Shown here: piece after piece, positions 1 to 10,702 of the stretch
How the letters are laid out: the number at the start of each line of letters is the position of its first letter
Position numbering within the stretch: the first letter of the stretch is position 1
NCBI GenBank assembly: GCA_963691705.1
Contig: OY829546.1
Span: forward strand, 33,884,040 to 33,948,039
Length of the DNA stretch: 64,000 nt
Direction: 5' to 3'
From: Viola odorata
Lineage: Eukaryota; Streptophyta; Magnoliopsida; Malpighiales; Violaceae
Position numbers and translations under genes: made by a program
Notes under the pieces: model-generated
What the model saw: only the letters and a program-made list of their open reading frames with translations
What the model was told of the DNA's origin: nothing
Database searches by the model: none

Positions 1-65
1 GCCTAATGGCCGGGAAAGTACAATTACATAATACGGGGAAAAGGAAAAAAGGGGAGCCACCGCTA

Positions 66-443
66 TCAAGCATCAGAGCCGGCGTCATCGGGTATTTCGG
101 GAATGTCTCTCAGTGAGTCCATGACCAGAAGTAGATCATGGGAGGTGGCTCTCATTCCATTCAAGCAGCACCCCAACATATCCTTGCGCTGCTGCAGCAT
201 AGCGATCACCACCTGAATCCGAGCGATAGAGGTGGCCAACTTTGACACGCTCTCTAAAGGACTAAAATCCTCTAGAGACGTGGCTCCCAGCCTGGAATGG
301 AGTGGGGTCAACATCCCTTGCAGCTCCAGGATGTCCTCAGAAGTCTTGACTAGCATGTTCTCCAGGAACCCGACGTCACCATCATTGAGGTTCTTGAGAG
401 AATGACCCTTGGAAAGGAGAAAGTTTTTAGTCAAATGATCCAT
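66..443 (-). CDS. Antisense small gene of retrotransposon Z (unknown function)
   Basis: Intact 125-codon ORF on the strand opposite to its element. By eye a little over half of its residues match the 127-aa antisense gene at 33368-33751 in B. Shared blocks include LKNL..GD.GFLE, KTSED.LELQG, MLQQRKD and the acidic end DDAGS. It is leucine-rich, predicted mostly helical and possibly coiled-coil, with no signal peptide or membrane segment. A TATA box on the same strand lies about 48 bp upstream of the ATG, again as in B. I do not recognise the family. Conservation of frame and promoter between two diverged elements argues that it is, or was, a real gene rather than a chance ORF. Confidence 0.7.
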   Translation of the reverse strand: MDHLTKNFLLSKGHSLKNLNDGDVGFLENMLVKTSEDILELQGMLTPLHSRLGATSLEDFSPLESVSKLATSIARIQVVIAMLQQRKDMLGCCLNGMRATSHDLLLVMDSLRDIPEIPDDAGSDA

Positions 444-490
444 GATGCAAGTTGCCAGAGATGAGGAAAACGTGGGTGGATGAAGCTCCC

Positions 491-500
491 CGATTTATAG
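491..500 (-). promoter_or_regulatory. TATA box of the antisense gene in Z
   Basis: On the minus strand this reads CTATAAATCG. It sits 48 bp upstream of the ATG at 443, in a position matching the TATA box at 33812-33821 in B. Confidence 0.6.
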
Positions 501-1458
501 GCTCCAAGAGGGGGGGGGGGCATGGAAAAGAAAAAGGAGGTCCTCAAAAGGCGAGCCGTCCCGTCACCCTTAAGGACTGATAAGCCGGTAGCAGAAGCAA
601 AGGTCGATGTTCGTATACTATCCGCGATACAGATGTTCGAAGGGGTGCGAGATAGCGTCTGGAAAAACACCAAAAGGCACGATATTACGGGTAGCCATGA
701 CGAACAAGCCATATGGTTACCGGTATCCACAGTGTAAGGCCGCGTTGGTGTCGCAGGTAGCCCTAGATGCATAAAACCTCGTCGATATCACAGGCATCTG
801 GTGGTATAAAGCCGCGCTAATCGTGGGCAGCTGATGGTGTAAAACCGCGCTGATATCGTTGTTTCCTTAAGCGGAAAAGAAAGACAGGGCCCGCGTGACC
901 TCAAATCCCTGTAAGTACAAAGTTTGCTAACTTCTCCATAAGTACCTATCTCCTCTATGTGTTTGCAGTACACTTGGAAGGAGGATGAACCCGGAACGTG
1001 TGAGCCCACGGCATGACCTGGTTGCAGTCCTTGACGGCGTCGCAAGTAGCCCGTTAGCAGCTCTCCTACGACAGCAAGTAGGCGTTGGGCAATCGAAGAC
1101 AAAGTTGCGACTTCATAAGCCCTGCTAAGAGGCCAAATAGAATAACATCGCTGGGCGAAAGCAATGCCCTCGTAATTACGAAGTGTAATAGCGGCGTCTC
1201 TCGTGAATCTCTTGACGCCTCAGGAGAATAGGCCTCTAGACGAGAAAAAGAGGACGGAAGCAGCTTGTTCGACGGAAAGCTTCAAATTTAAACTCCAGCT
1301 CATCACTTAAAATCGATCAGCGTTGGGCAATCGAAGAAGTTCGAAGGTCCTGCGAACATATCGCCTCATGAAAGAACGAACCCTCACCTAAGATTCCAGA
1401 CGTGGACCGGGAATGACAGCCCTTGGTAAACACTCGGGCTCGTTTTCAGTTGGGCTTA

Positions 1459-1967
1459 TGATAACAATCAAGACAACCCTTACGGTGTTACTACACTTGT
1501 GGCTCCTGCCGGACGGATTCCCATAAGTCCCGTAATATCTCTTCATGTCGCCCGGAGATCAGCAAAGGATTCCTAGGATGGTTGACATCAGTGGAGGGGG
1601 GGACTCACGCGTCTCTATACGCGCGACACCATCCCAGCCTAGGGATCCCCGAGGTTATCGCTCCCGGCACCCCTGTCAGATATCGCTCATGACGTCACCT
1701 ACTGGTATCGCTCGTGACGTCATCATCAGACATCGCCTGGACTGTTATCGCCAGGTATCGCCATCAAAGCCTATAAATACCCCTACTTTTCAAACAGAAG
1801 GTAAGATGGAGATTATTTAGCAGAACCTCTAGTTAATTCGTACCCCTAAACTGACTTAAGCATTGGAGTGTCTACGCCGGAGCTCCCCCTCCGGCGCTTT
1901 GCAGGTACACACGACACCGATCGCCGCCGTTCCGATCGCGAATTTTATTAATTTTTGGGGCGCGACA
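1459..1967 (+). repeat. Chimeric LTR: B-type start joined to an Ogre-type LTR end
   Basis: The left part starts TGATAACAATC and shares with the B LTR the ATAAATACC TATA region and the block CTGACTTAAGCAT.GGAGTGT..CGCCGGAG (1850-1910). B LTRs end in TTATCA, the mirror of their start. This one ends in GGGGCGCGACA, and the last 30 bp match the terminus of the C LTR at 10703-10735 (reverse strand: CGCGAATTTT followed by GGGCGGGACA). A tRNA-Arg primer site follows directly. The junction lies roughly between 1905 and 1937. Either Z inserted into, or recombined with, the 5' LTR of A, deleting most of it. Confidence 0.6.
1690..1780 (+). promoter_or_regulatory. LTR promoter with two TGACGTCA sites and a TATA box
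   Basis: Two perfect TGACGTCA palindromes lie at 1690-1697 and 1715-1722, 25 bp apart. A TATA box CTATAAATAC is at 1771-1780. The layout fits the U3 promoter of the LTR. TGACG-type sites are bound by plant bZIP/TGA factors, so stress or hormone control is an inference. The B LTRs keep the TATA box (19149-19158 and 34309-34318) but not the paired palindromes. Confidence 0.6.
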
Positions 1968-1970
1968 GTT

Positions 1971-1988
1971 TGGCGACTTCACTGGGAC
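1971..1988 (+). other. Primer binding site of A (tRNA-Arg type)
   Basis: TGGCGACTTCACTGGGAC is complementary to the 3' end of a plant tRNA-Arg (CCCAGTGGAGTCGCCA) with one mismatch. It lies three bases after the LTR end. Ogre elements are known to use tRNA-Arg. Confidence 0.7.
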
Positions 1989-2534
1989 TTTAGGGTCGGA
2001 GTCGGTTTAATTTTTTTGAGGTGTTTATTTGTTTATTTACCCATTTTGATAAATTGCTGATTTGTTATTTATTCGCTTTGATATCAATTGTCATATGCAT
2101 TTCATAGTGCCCTACACCCCGGGGACAATTACCAAATTAGGAGGGTAGTAGTGTCGCTCTAGGACACATGTCCTGGGTAGTGTTCACCAATCCCAACTCG
2201 GATGAACCCCTAAAGATAGTCGAAAGGTTACATGATTCCGCAAGGAATCGGTGGACACTGGACGACACTTTAGGGACCTTTTCATGGTATCATCCAGGAA
2301 CCGTTCAAGCCAGTTAGAAAAGTCAGAATCAGAGGCCCAACACATGCATCATGATCATATCTGCTTTGTCGTGGCTCTATTTATCTTGTTGCTATGATTT
2401 CCATTTTTTGTAATTTTTCTTTTATACGAACTGTAAATTTCTTGCACGTACAGGTTACTTTGCACTTAAAATTTTATTTGTCCCACAGGACCCATTTTGC
2501 TCATTCGAAATGACAACACCTACACTACTTTCAC
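1989..2534 (+). other. 5' untranslated region of A
   Basis: AT-rich stretch between the primer site and ORF1 with no credible coding frame. The pyrimidine-rich run ending in a CCCACAG-like acceptor near 2488 could be a leader splice site, but nothing confirms it. Confidence 0.4.
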
Positions 2535-4169
2535 TTGATATTTTCGGGGGACGAAGTTTCGACGATCAGGCCATGCGAGGAGACCTGTTGGAACCTGGGT
2601 TCACCCCTGACATCACCACTAAGGTCAAAGTTGAGAAATGAGTTAACTCAAGACGAGGAGACACAGTTTGAATGTAATTACGGAAAGCTACTAACCTTGG
2701 TTGATGTGAAGACCGATTGGGGTTGCATCCAGATAGCCCTAAAATTCTGGGATCCCAATTATCGGTGCTTCTCTTTTGACAGAGTGATAGACTTGACTCC
2801 CACACTAGAGAAATATTCCGCTCTGATATGCTTCACATCTCCTATATCGGCCATATACCAGAATGCTCGACTCGACTCCTCGAGTGTCAAAATAAGGCTT
2901 GATATGTTGTTAGGAATCACTACTCGTGTCAGAGAAGGTGACTACTTCTGGTGCTGGTCAGATATTGAAGCACGATTTCAGTTGTCCAACGGGGAAAAAC
3001 GCTTAAGGATTTTGGCTTTCGCAATCATAGGATTTGTCCTTTTTCCTAAAATGAAGAACGCCATCGATTTTGCAGCAACCAGTGTCTTTTACGAGATGGA
3101 GGCAAATGCCATCAATCCTACAATAGCCATCTTGGCCGAGACTTTTCGCTCTCTGGACTCTTGTCGAAGGAACGGGAAAGGAAGACTTACCTATTGCGCC
3201 CAGTTATTAACAGTATAGTTAGTCAGCCACTTCAAACAGACACCAGATCAGTCCATATTCTTTGCCAGCTACATAAAATCGTGCCCTTTAATCAGAGTTA
3301 TCAACGCAACGACCAAAGATAAATGGAAAATGGAGAATAAAGATATATGGGTCGACAGATTCATAAACCTCTCGGGAGAAGACTTTGGTTTGCACGCCAA
3401 ATGGCTGCAGGCCTCCGATCCCATCGTCTGCTGCAGACCCTTACCTTGGGTTCCTTTGATCAGAGCACGGGGGTGTGTTCACTATTGCCCCGCCCTCGTC
3501 CTCAGATAGTTTTGCATCACGCAAGTAATCCCCGTGACATTTGGCATGACAAGGTCAAATCTGCCACACACCGGGGAAAATCAAAACATTCAGCAGTACG
3601 CTCAAGACTAGACTCACCCATTTTATCTCAAGGGACACGTCGCCCCTACAGCAATGATACTGGAATATATACAATGGAGGTTAAGATGAGTTAACGGCAA
3701 TGTCTTACCCCGCTCGAAAAATCAGAAACCAATGGAAGAAGAAGGGGAATCTCAGGTGAGCGAAGGAATGAATGTCATGGCTTACACTCAAGTAGTGGAA
3801 TAGATACGAGCAACGCAAGAAGAACGGGATCAGATGGCAGAGGAAAGGGATGATTTCGAAGCCCATCAATGTTACCTAGAAGTCCAGATGAATGAGTTGG
3901 AAAGGCTTAGCAAGGACGTTATCCGCATACAAGCGATAAAATAGAAAGTGACCCTCAAGGACTTTAAGGAACGTTTGAACAGTGAAATTCGCAAGAAAGA
4001 AGCATCAAGTGCCATAATTGAAGACAAAAATTCGGTGATAAGGATCTTGACTACTCGCGCAGACTTGGGGGACAGGAAGAGCCAGACACTGCAAAGCCGG
4101 ATTACCGCCTTAGAGGCCGAGATAGACATGCAAAAAGGAGAGATGGCCTCGATGGAATACCTTTGGTAG
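2535..4169 (+). pseudogene. ORF1 of Ogre-like element A (DUF7745-like plus coiled coil)
   Basis: The first 227 codons (2535-3218) contain the block DWGCIQIALKFWDPNYRCF, then DLTPTLEKYSAL and a long helical domain. This resembles the plant DUF7745 domain found upstream of gag in Ogre-type elements. After a stop at 3216 the same protein continues (FINLSGEDFGLHAKWL, then a PLPWVPLIRARG block to about 3500) and then breaks frame more than once. The end (about 3720-4169) encodes a glutamate/lysine-rich coiled coil that includes the open stretch 3948-4169. Its role in the element is unknown. It cannot be translated intact. Confidence 0.65.
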
Positions 4170-4997
4170 GAGCAAGAAGATCCTGACTTCCGGGGTTGAC
4201 ACCTTCATATGAAGACTCAAATGTCGGCAACCCTTTCTTTTTTCATGTAACTAGGATCCCTGAATTCATCTATTCTAGCCATTTTTGATGAATTTAGGTA
4301 GTTGGCAAGTTTACCATATTTTGTAAACACCTTTTTAATAAAGTCGTACTCTTTCGGATATTTATTAAAGCGCCTCTACTTTCTATATCAATTGTCCATC
4401 CAATACAACTCAAAAGACCATCGCAAAAAGAAGAGAGAAAATCCCTCCGGAATAAACACAATCGTCTCACCAAAATTTCAAAAAAAGAGAGAAAAAAAAA
4501 TCCTGCCGAATACTCGAAACATCCGAGCATTGCTCACTCATGGCCATGTCCTCCTTGCTCATCAAAAACTCCAAATTCATGGTATAGATCATCATCCCTC
4601 TCCTCGGATGGGTTCACCAGGCATTAGGCCCTGCATCATTTAAAAGCATAGTGTAAAAAGAGATCTTCCTAGCATGGCGACATTGGTTGCCCTTGCTGAT
4701 TTGGGGTTTCGCTAATAGCATCTCAGATTGCTTCACGTCGTTGGAATGAATAGAGGCTTCCTTCGTATCTTGTCAATAACCAGGATATCTCGCCTCTCCG
4801 ACCGCCCTGAAAATATCAAGTGAAAGTATAGCCGGAAAAGCGAATAGCAACGTGGAGGCCTCGGGATTGCACATCACCTGTATATCATCACCTGTACTTA
4901 CTCCTTTTTCTGTATTTCTTTTTTTAGGTTCACGATAGCTCCTCAAAAGTAAGCTACTCCGCACAGGCTCCCTGTAACTAGGCTTCAAAAATGAAAA
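4170..4997 (+). other. Spacer between ORF1 and gag of A
   Basis: About 830 bp with no coding signal on either strand. It contains A-rich runs around 4420-4500. A pyrimidine-rich tract with TTTTTTAG near 4918-4926 might serve as a splice acceptor for gag, but no donor is evident. Confidence 0.35.
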
Positions 4998-7610
4998 ATG
5001 ACTGAACAGGCTAAGGCCGATGAAGTGCTAACAGCTAGAATCGCAGAGTTAGAGGAACAAGTTAGGATTACTACAGAAAGGGCCGCCAGGGCTGAAAAGG
5101 AGAGAGATGAAGCTACCGCCGAATTCCCACCGGGTTTTTATCCCACTCAAATAGCAGGACCTCCCTCTTCGCTCGCCTTCGCTGGACCTTCAGCACCTCA
5201 GCTACTTTCGGGCCCCGAGGGCCAATGGAAATGGATTAGTCCCTTCACAGTACCCACTGCTGCAAATCCTATGGTTAATACGGGTGAAGAAATTGCTACA
5301 TCACTTCAGCGCCTTTCAACCAACCTTGCCGTGGACTCCGACAAAAGTCAGGCCCACCTAGAAGCCTCGTATCTCCCTTCCCTTCCTCCAAGCACTGTTC
5401 CTGGACCTGTGGGAATTCGGCCTCCTACTTCCTACCCGGTATAATCTCAGTTCTCGCCGAAACTCCTACTACCCTTTGGTTCTAACCCCACTATGGCCGA
5501 GAAACTGAAAAGTGACAGACTGAATCTGCTCGAAGAAAGACTCAGAGCGATCGAATGGGCTGATCCGTTTGAGCCTACTAGTCCCGCCGATATGTGCATG
5601 GTCCCCGGGATCATTATACCACCGAAGTATAAGATCCCCGACTTTGAAAAGTATACTAGGGTCAAGTGCCCAAAGACCCACGTCAGAGCATACTGCAATA
5701 AGATGGCAGAGATGATCCACAACGAACCATTGTTGATTCATCTATTTCGAGAAAGCTTAACCAAACACGCCCTAACTTGGTATATGGGTCTAGAAAGAGC
5801 CAGGATCAGGACGTGGAGAGACATGTCCGATGCCTTCTTCAAACAATATAAATTCAACATTGAGGTAACTCCTGACGATGCCGACCTGTAAGATTTGGAA
5901 AATAAAACCGGCGAGTCCGTAAAAACCTATGCTTAGAGATGGAGAGAGTTGGCTTCCAGAATCTCTCCTCCTTTAAGTGACAAGGAGCCCCGGGTCACAC
6001 TCTGGAAAACTGCTGCGCCTTCAAAGCAAAAGTTCATCACTTGATCAAAAGTGGATGGGTCTCTTTCGAAGGGCTAGCTAAAGGACCCAACACATCCACC
6101 AACCCTCTCCCTAATCATTCTCAAGGAAATAGAGGGGTAAACACCATCTCAGTAGGAGAAAGCGACGACCTTTTTTCTTTGGTGTCAAGTTGGCCACAAG
6201 AATAACTTTTCCTGGCCTTAGCTCGAGGAGGGTACATACCATATTCAAAAAGAAATCCAAGTCAGTGTGTGTACTGCAAGGGAAACAACAGTCATGAGAT
6301 CCAAGGCTGCAGTTTGTTTGTAGGAAAGGTGAGACAACTCTCGGGTTTCAGAGTAATACAAACCCAGAAAGTGACCCACGGGGAAGGATCCATTAATGCC
6401 ATCGGAGATGAATTTCCTATCCCGCATTTGCATAACTCCAAAGAAACCGCACCCCCACTCCAAATCATCCAAAAGAACAGATCGACTTCGTCATACAAAC
6501 GGTTCTCCACGCGCCGCTATGAGGGCGACCGTGAGATTGACACCCTGGGCCAGCCTTCTAGGAGATTCGACTATCTTGTCAGGTATTCTACACCACCCTC
6601 CCACTCTAGTGCAGTGCCATTACCATCTTCTTGGGAATCCCCAGATTCTGAATCGTACCCTTCACCGACGTGGTCACCTCCCCGGAAGGAAATCTACGCA
6701 AGCCTCCTGGCAGACCGGCAGATTACGCTATCCCCGCTCTCGCCTCAACCAACTCCTTACCCTAGTTGGTATGATCCAAAGGTTAGCTACGAATATCATG
6801 CTGGAACCCGAGGACACTCCCTGGAATACTGTTTCGTCTTTAGAGAAAAGGTTGATCATTTGACCAAACACGGACAAATCTCTTCCAAAGGTCTAGCAAA
6901 GGGTTCTGACGTGGCAACTAGTCCTCTGCTGCACCATAATCCTGGGGTGAACGACATTTTTTCTGAAGAAATCAATGATTCTCTCCCTTCAGCGAGAGAA
7001 ACGCCCAAAGGACTTTTCTTTGCATTGGCTAAAAGTAGACACCTGCCATATCCAGAGAATAATTAGGCCCTGTGCCTATTCTGCCAAGGGGAAAGCAAGC
7101 ACGAAATCCAGGATTGTAGACTTTTTCGGTAGAAAGTCAAGCAACTCACAACATTCAGGATCATTCAGACCAAAGGGAAAACCAGAGGAGCAATCAACGC
7201 CATCGAGGACAATTCTCCAACACCCTATTCCTTCAAGTATGTGGCCCAAACAGGGAATACGACCACAACCCCACGCAAAGTAGTGTTCACATTTGCTGTG
7301 AATACTCCTAGCCAAGACTTACACGCGGTCCCATTTAACTACGGATACACGGTGGCCACCACCTCTCCCGCCTTCACACCAACAGGGCTCGCTATCGGCG
7401 AAACCTCTCATATCGGGGGCATGACCCACACTGGAAGATGTTATATATCGAAGGAAGTAGAGAAACAACGACAAGCCAAAGGAAAAAATCTTTTGGTCCA
7501 CGAAGAGGCAGTAGAAGAGACGTAAAGGTTTAACAAACCTGTAGCCGAGGACGAGACAACTGAGTTTCTCAAAATCATGAAACTGAACGAGTTCAGCATC
7601 ATCGAATAGC
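4998..7610 (+). pseudogene. gag of Ogre-like element A (broken)
   Basis: 4998-5444 encodes an N-terminal coiled coil (AELEEQVRITTERAARAEKERDEA) and a proline-rich linker. 5493-5891 encodes the gag core, with the helices around PDFEKYTRVKCPKTHVRAYC and LTWYMGLERARIRTWRDMSDAF. Stops follow at about 5889 and 5935 and the frame is lost until 6269-7066, which has knuckle-like motifs (YCKGN.SHEIQGC) and a Ser/Pro-rich tail. 7241-7525 is the end of the region. The same protein is present in C (36404-37936), which confirms the reading. Length and order fit an Ogre gag. At least five lesions prevent translation. Confidence 0.7.
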
Positions 7611-7639
7611 TAAAGAAAACCCCGGATCGCATTTCCATC

Positions 7640-8728
7640 ATGGAGCTAATCCTTACTTCAGAAACTCATCACCAAGCTCTCTTAAAAGTCTTGAAACAAG
7701 TCTTTGTAACTAAGGATATCACCATGGAAGGGGTGGAAAACCTTGTCGGAAGAATTCAAGCCCTAAGCAGCATTTCCTTCTCCGAAGGAGAAATCGACCC
7801 CGCAAGAAGAGGTCACAACAAGGCCGTATACATCACGGTAGAATGCAAGGGATATGTCATAGCAAAGGCCCTGATTGATAACGGGTCTGCACTAAATGTC
7901 ATGCCCAGGCATATCCTCGAACAACTACCGGTTGATTTTTCTCACATGAAACCTAGCGGAATGATGGCTAGGGCTTTTGATGGCACCACTCGAGAGATCA
8001 TTGGGAATTTTGAACTGGATATGGTCATCAGGCCCCACACTTTCGCCTTGACATTTCAGATCATGAAAATCCAACCCGCTTACAGCATGCTTCTAGGACG
8101 ACCATGGATCCATTTGGCAGGAGCCGTCCGTTCTTCCCTACATCACTGTCTCAAGTACGTCAAAGATAATGCCCTCATCATAATAAAGGCAGAGGAAGCC
8201 TTAATCTTGGACAAACATTCATCCGTGCCTTACATCGAGATTGCTGAAACCTTGGAGAGTTCTTTTCAAGCCTTCAAAATCGTCAACGCGGATTGGATCA
8301 AGGAAAGATCCCCCATTTTTGAAGCCTCGAAATCTGAAATGGCCGAAACAACCACTAAGTTCATACCAGAGGGAGATTTCCAACTAGGAAAAAGGCTAGG
8401 GGCCAAGTTACAAGGGTTAAAGGGTTTGGCATCTCCAAAGAGATTCGGAGACCGCTTCGGTTTAGGGTACCAACCCAGCGAGGCCGATTTTGGCAAAATC
8501 GCCCAGGAAAAGAAAGAGAAACAGCTGGCTAAACTATTTGGACGTTCTGCACCAATGGGTAAAATGCAGATCCGCCACATCAGAACCACGTTCCCCTTCG
8601 CAGCTGAAACCATCAATAAAAGTCCGATCAGGGTATTGGACCTCTATATTTGCACTCTGGGAGAAGAAGAATCGTCGCCTAGTTCAGTCATTTTCGTAAG
8701 GAAGTCAGGGGAGTCTGTGTGCAACTAG
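7640..8728 (+). CDS. Retropepsin-like protease region of A
   Basis: Open for 362 codons. The catalytic motif is IDNGSALNV (D80-N-G-S) and the second conserved loop is LLGRPWIH at about residue 150. Both are typical of the Ogre/Tat protease, which uses DNGS rather than DTG. It is normally part of a gag-pro-pol polyprotein, so the ATG at 7640 is not a biological start. The TAG at 8726 replaces a TGG present in C, so it is probably a mutation. Without it the frame runs on to the intron donor at 8758. C has the homologue at 35234-36390. Confidence 0.75.
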   Translation: MELILTSETHHQALLKVLKQVFVTKDITMEGVENLVGRIQALSSISFSEGEIDPARRGHNKAVYITVECKGYVIAKALIDNGSALNVMPRHILEQLPVDFSHMKPSGMMARAFDGTTREIIGNFELDMVIRPHTFALTFQIMKIQPAYSMLLGRPWIHLAGAVRSSLHHCLKYVKDNALIIIKAEEALILDKHSSVPYIEIAETLESSFQAFKIVNADWIKERSPIFEASKSEMAETTTKFIPEGDFQLGKRLGAKLQGLKGLASPKRFGDRFGLGYQPSEADFGKIAQEKKEKQLAKLFGRSAPMGKMQIRHIRTTFPFAAETINKSPIRVLDLYICTLGEEESSPSSVIFVRKSGESVCN

Positions 8729-8757
8729 ACCACCACCATGCTTCCGGATGTCTCTCC

Positions 8758-8913
8758 GTAATTACTCCTTTTGAAAAACTATAAAAATATGATGTGTGCA
8801 CGTTTTCTTACGAAAACATTTTTGTAGGAACTCACGCTCCCCTTTGTTAAAAATCAATATATATACAATTTTCATTTTAAGCATCTCATTCTTTTTCGCA
8901 TTTTTATTTTCAG
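8758..8913 (+). other. Intron between protease and RT of A
   Basis: Donor GTAATT at 8758 and acceptor TTTTATTTTCAG ending at 8913. The 156-bp interior is AT-rich. Splicing joins CC to GATG, giving CCG ATG and keeping the protease and RT frames in register. Plant Ogre elements are known to carry an intron at exactly this place. C has the same spacer (about 35074-35250) but with CAAG in place of CAGG at the acceptor. Confidence 0.7.
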
Positions 8914-8914
8914 G

Positions 8915-10702
8915 ATGAATATTAGTTCGAATTGTCTTGATAAAACCTATGTCTTTACTGGCGAAGAAATTGTCATTACAACTAAAGAAAAGGTCGAAAT
9001 CCCCGGCGAATTGGCCCGTTTACTGGAAAGTTCAGAAAAGGAAATAACCCCTCATCGGGAGGAATTGGAAGAAGTAAAGTTAGGGGCAAGCAATGAGAAT
9101 CAGAAGTTGGTTAAGATCAGAACTACCCTGGACACGACTCAGAGAGAAAGGTTGATTTCCCTCCTCAAAGACTACTCGGACGTGTTCGCATGGTCATACA
9201 CTGATATACCAGGTCTTGATCCCGGGATAGTTGAGCATCGCATCCCGTTGAAGCTTGAGTTTAAACCTGTCAAACAAAAACTCCGGAGGATGCATCTAGA
9301 CATCCTTTTGAAAATCAAAGAAAAAGTCACCAAGCAACTAGATGCGGGTTTGTTAAGAGTTGCCGAGTACCCAGAATGGATCGCCAATATAGTTCCAGTG
9401 CCTAAGAAAGATGGGATCGCCAATATAGTGCCAGTGCGAGTACCCAGAATGGATCGACATCTTGGTAGATAGTGCCGCAAGTAACGATATGTTCTCCTTT
9501 ATGGACGGATTTTCGGGATACAATCAGATCAAGATGGCACCCGAAGATAGTGAGAAGACGACCTTCATTACACCCTAGGGAACCTTCTGCTACAAAGTAA
9601 TGCCCTTCAGATTAAAGAACGCAAGAGCCACGTACCAACGTGTTGCCGTCACCCTTTTCCATGACATGATGGATAAAGAATTGGAAATATATGTCAACGA
9701 CATGATAACCAAATCTCGCGGGACGCAAGATCATATAGACATCTTAAAGAAGGTATTCGAAAGGTTGAGACAATTTCAGCTACGGCTAAACCCAGCTAAG
9801 TGTACCTTTGGAGTGACCTCTGGGAAGTTGTTAGGATTCATTGTCAGCAACAAAGGCATAAAAGTGGATCCTGATAAGATAAAGGCAATTCAAGAGCTAC
9901 CAGCTCCCAGCACCGAAAAAGAAGTACGAAGCTTCTTAGGACGCATCAACTACATTGCTCGCTTTATCAGCCAGTTAACACTTACCTGCGAACCGATGTT
10001 CAAAATGTTAAGGAAGCACAGAGATGCAGAATGGGATGAAGACTACTAGAAAGCCTTCGAGAAAATCAAGACATATCTGCAAAGCCCACCTGTACTAGTT
10101 CCCCCGACGCCAGGACGTCCCTTGCTCATGTATATGACAGTCACGGCTAGCGCCACGGGCTGCGTTTTGGGACAGTACGATGAGTCAGGAAGGCGTGAAC
10201 AAGCCATCTATTACCTCAGCAAAAAATTCAACGAATGCAAAATGCGCTACTCCATGTTGGAACGAACTTGTTGCGCCCTAGCATGGTGCGCCCGAAGGCT
10301 CCGGCAGTACATGTTGTAATACACGACATGGCTAATCTCCCGCACGGATTCCCTGAAGTACATCTTCGAGAAGCCGTATCTATCAAGTCACTTTTGTAGA
10401 TGGCAAGTCTTATTGACCGAGCACGAGATCATATATGTAACACGAAAGGCGGTTAAGGCAAGCGCCCTCGCCGATCACTTGGCTGGTCACGCCTTGGACA
10501 AATATGAGTCGTTGAGTTTTGACTTCCCGGATGAGGACATCGTATTGATTAGTGACGAGATCGCGGAAGATCTTAGAGAAGATGATTGGTGGACCATGTT
10601 CTTCAACGGTGCGGTGAACCTCTCCGGCAAGGCAGTAGGAGCCGTGGTCATAGCCCCAGATGGCCGTCAATTCCCCATAGCATGCAAGTTGAACTTCCCA
10701 TG
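8915..10702 (+). pseudogene. RT and RNase H of A (truncated by element C)
   Basis: The RT start at 8915-9435 carries SDVFAWSY, EHRIPLK and AEYPEWIANIVPVPKKDG. Around 9360-9470 a short stretch (GAGTACCCAGAATGGATCG, IANIVPV) is duplicated and about 25 residues of the palm are missing. Reading resumes at FSFMDGFSGYNQI, with a stop at 9577, then MPFRLKNA at 9600. The catalytic YVDD is YVND. RNase H follows at 10122-10319. A second, archaeal-type RNase H begins WWTMFFNGAVNLSGK, where the usual FDGA has become FNGA. The dual RNase H marks the Tat clade. The sequence ends at the C insertion. Confidence 0.75.

Larger units (their letters stand above)
1..1937 (+). mobile_element. Element Z: 3' end of a Tat-type LTR retrotransposon (B family)
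   Basis: The segment resembles the 3' end of element B (33368-34450). It carries the same antisense small gene (66-443). Then, about 1 kb on, the same roughly 40-bp block precedes the LTR (1420-1458 here, 33905-33946 in B). An LTR follows that starts TGATAACAATC, as in B. The element's 5' part lies outside the window. Between 444 and 1419 I see no further gene, only a few short imperfect repeats, for instance a TAAA-CCGCGCT motif around 730-850. B is the better-preserved relative, so the family assignment is quite safe, but the right boundary is blurred by a chimeric LTR. Confidence 0.75.
1938..10702 (+). mobile_element. Element A: truncated Ogre-like Ty3/gypsy retrotransposon
   Basis: The order is LTR remnant, tRNA-Arg primer site, extra ORF1 (DUF7745-like), gag, protease, intron, RT, RNase H and the start of a second RNase H. 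This is the layout known for plant Ogre/Tat elements. It stops after codons for KLNFPC in the second RNase H, exactly where the LTR of element C begins (TGTCCCGCCC at 10703). Integrase and 3' LTR are not found on the other side of C in this window. Several stops, frameshifts and one RT deletion show it is long dead. Confidence 0.8.

Noticed and set aside
431..772. Overlapping minus-strand frame next to the Z antisense gene
   Set aside because: Low-complexity reading with no match in B, and it covers the TATA box. Treated as chance.
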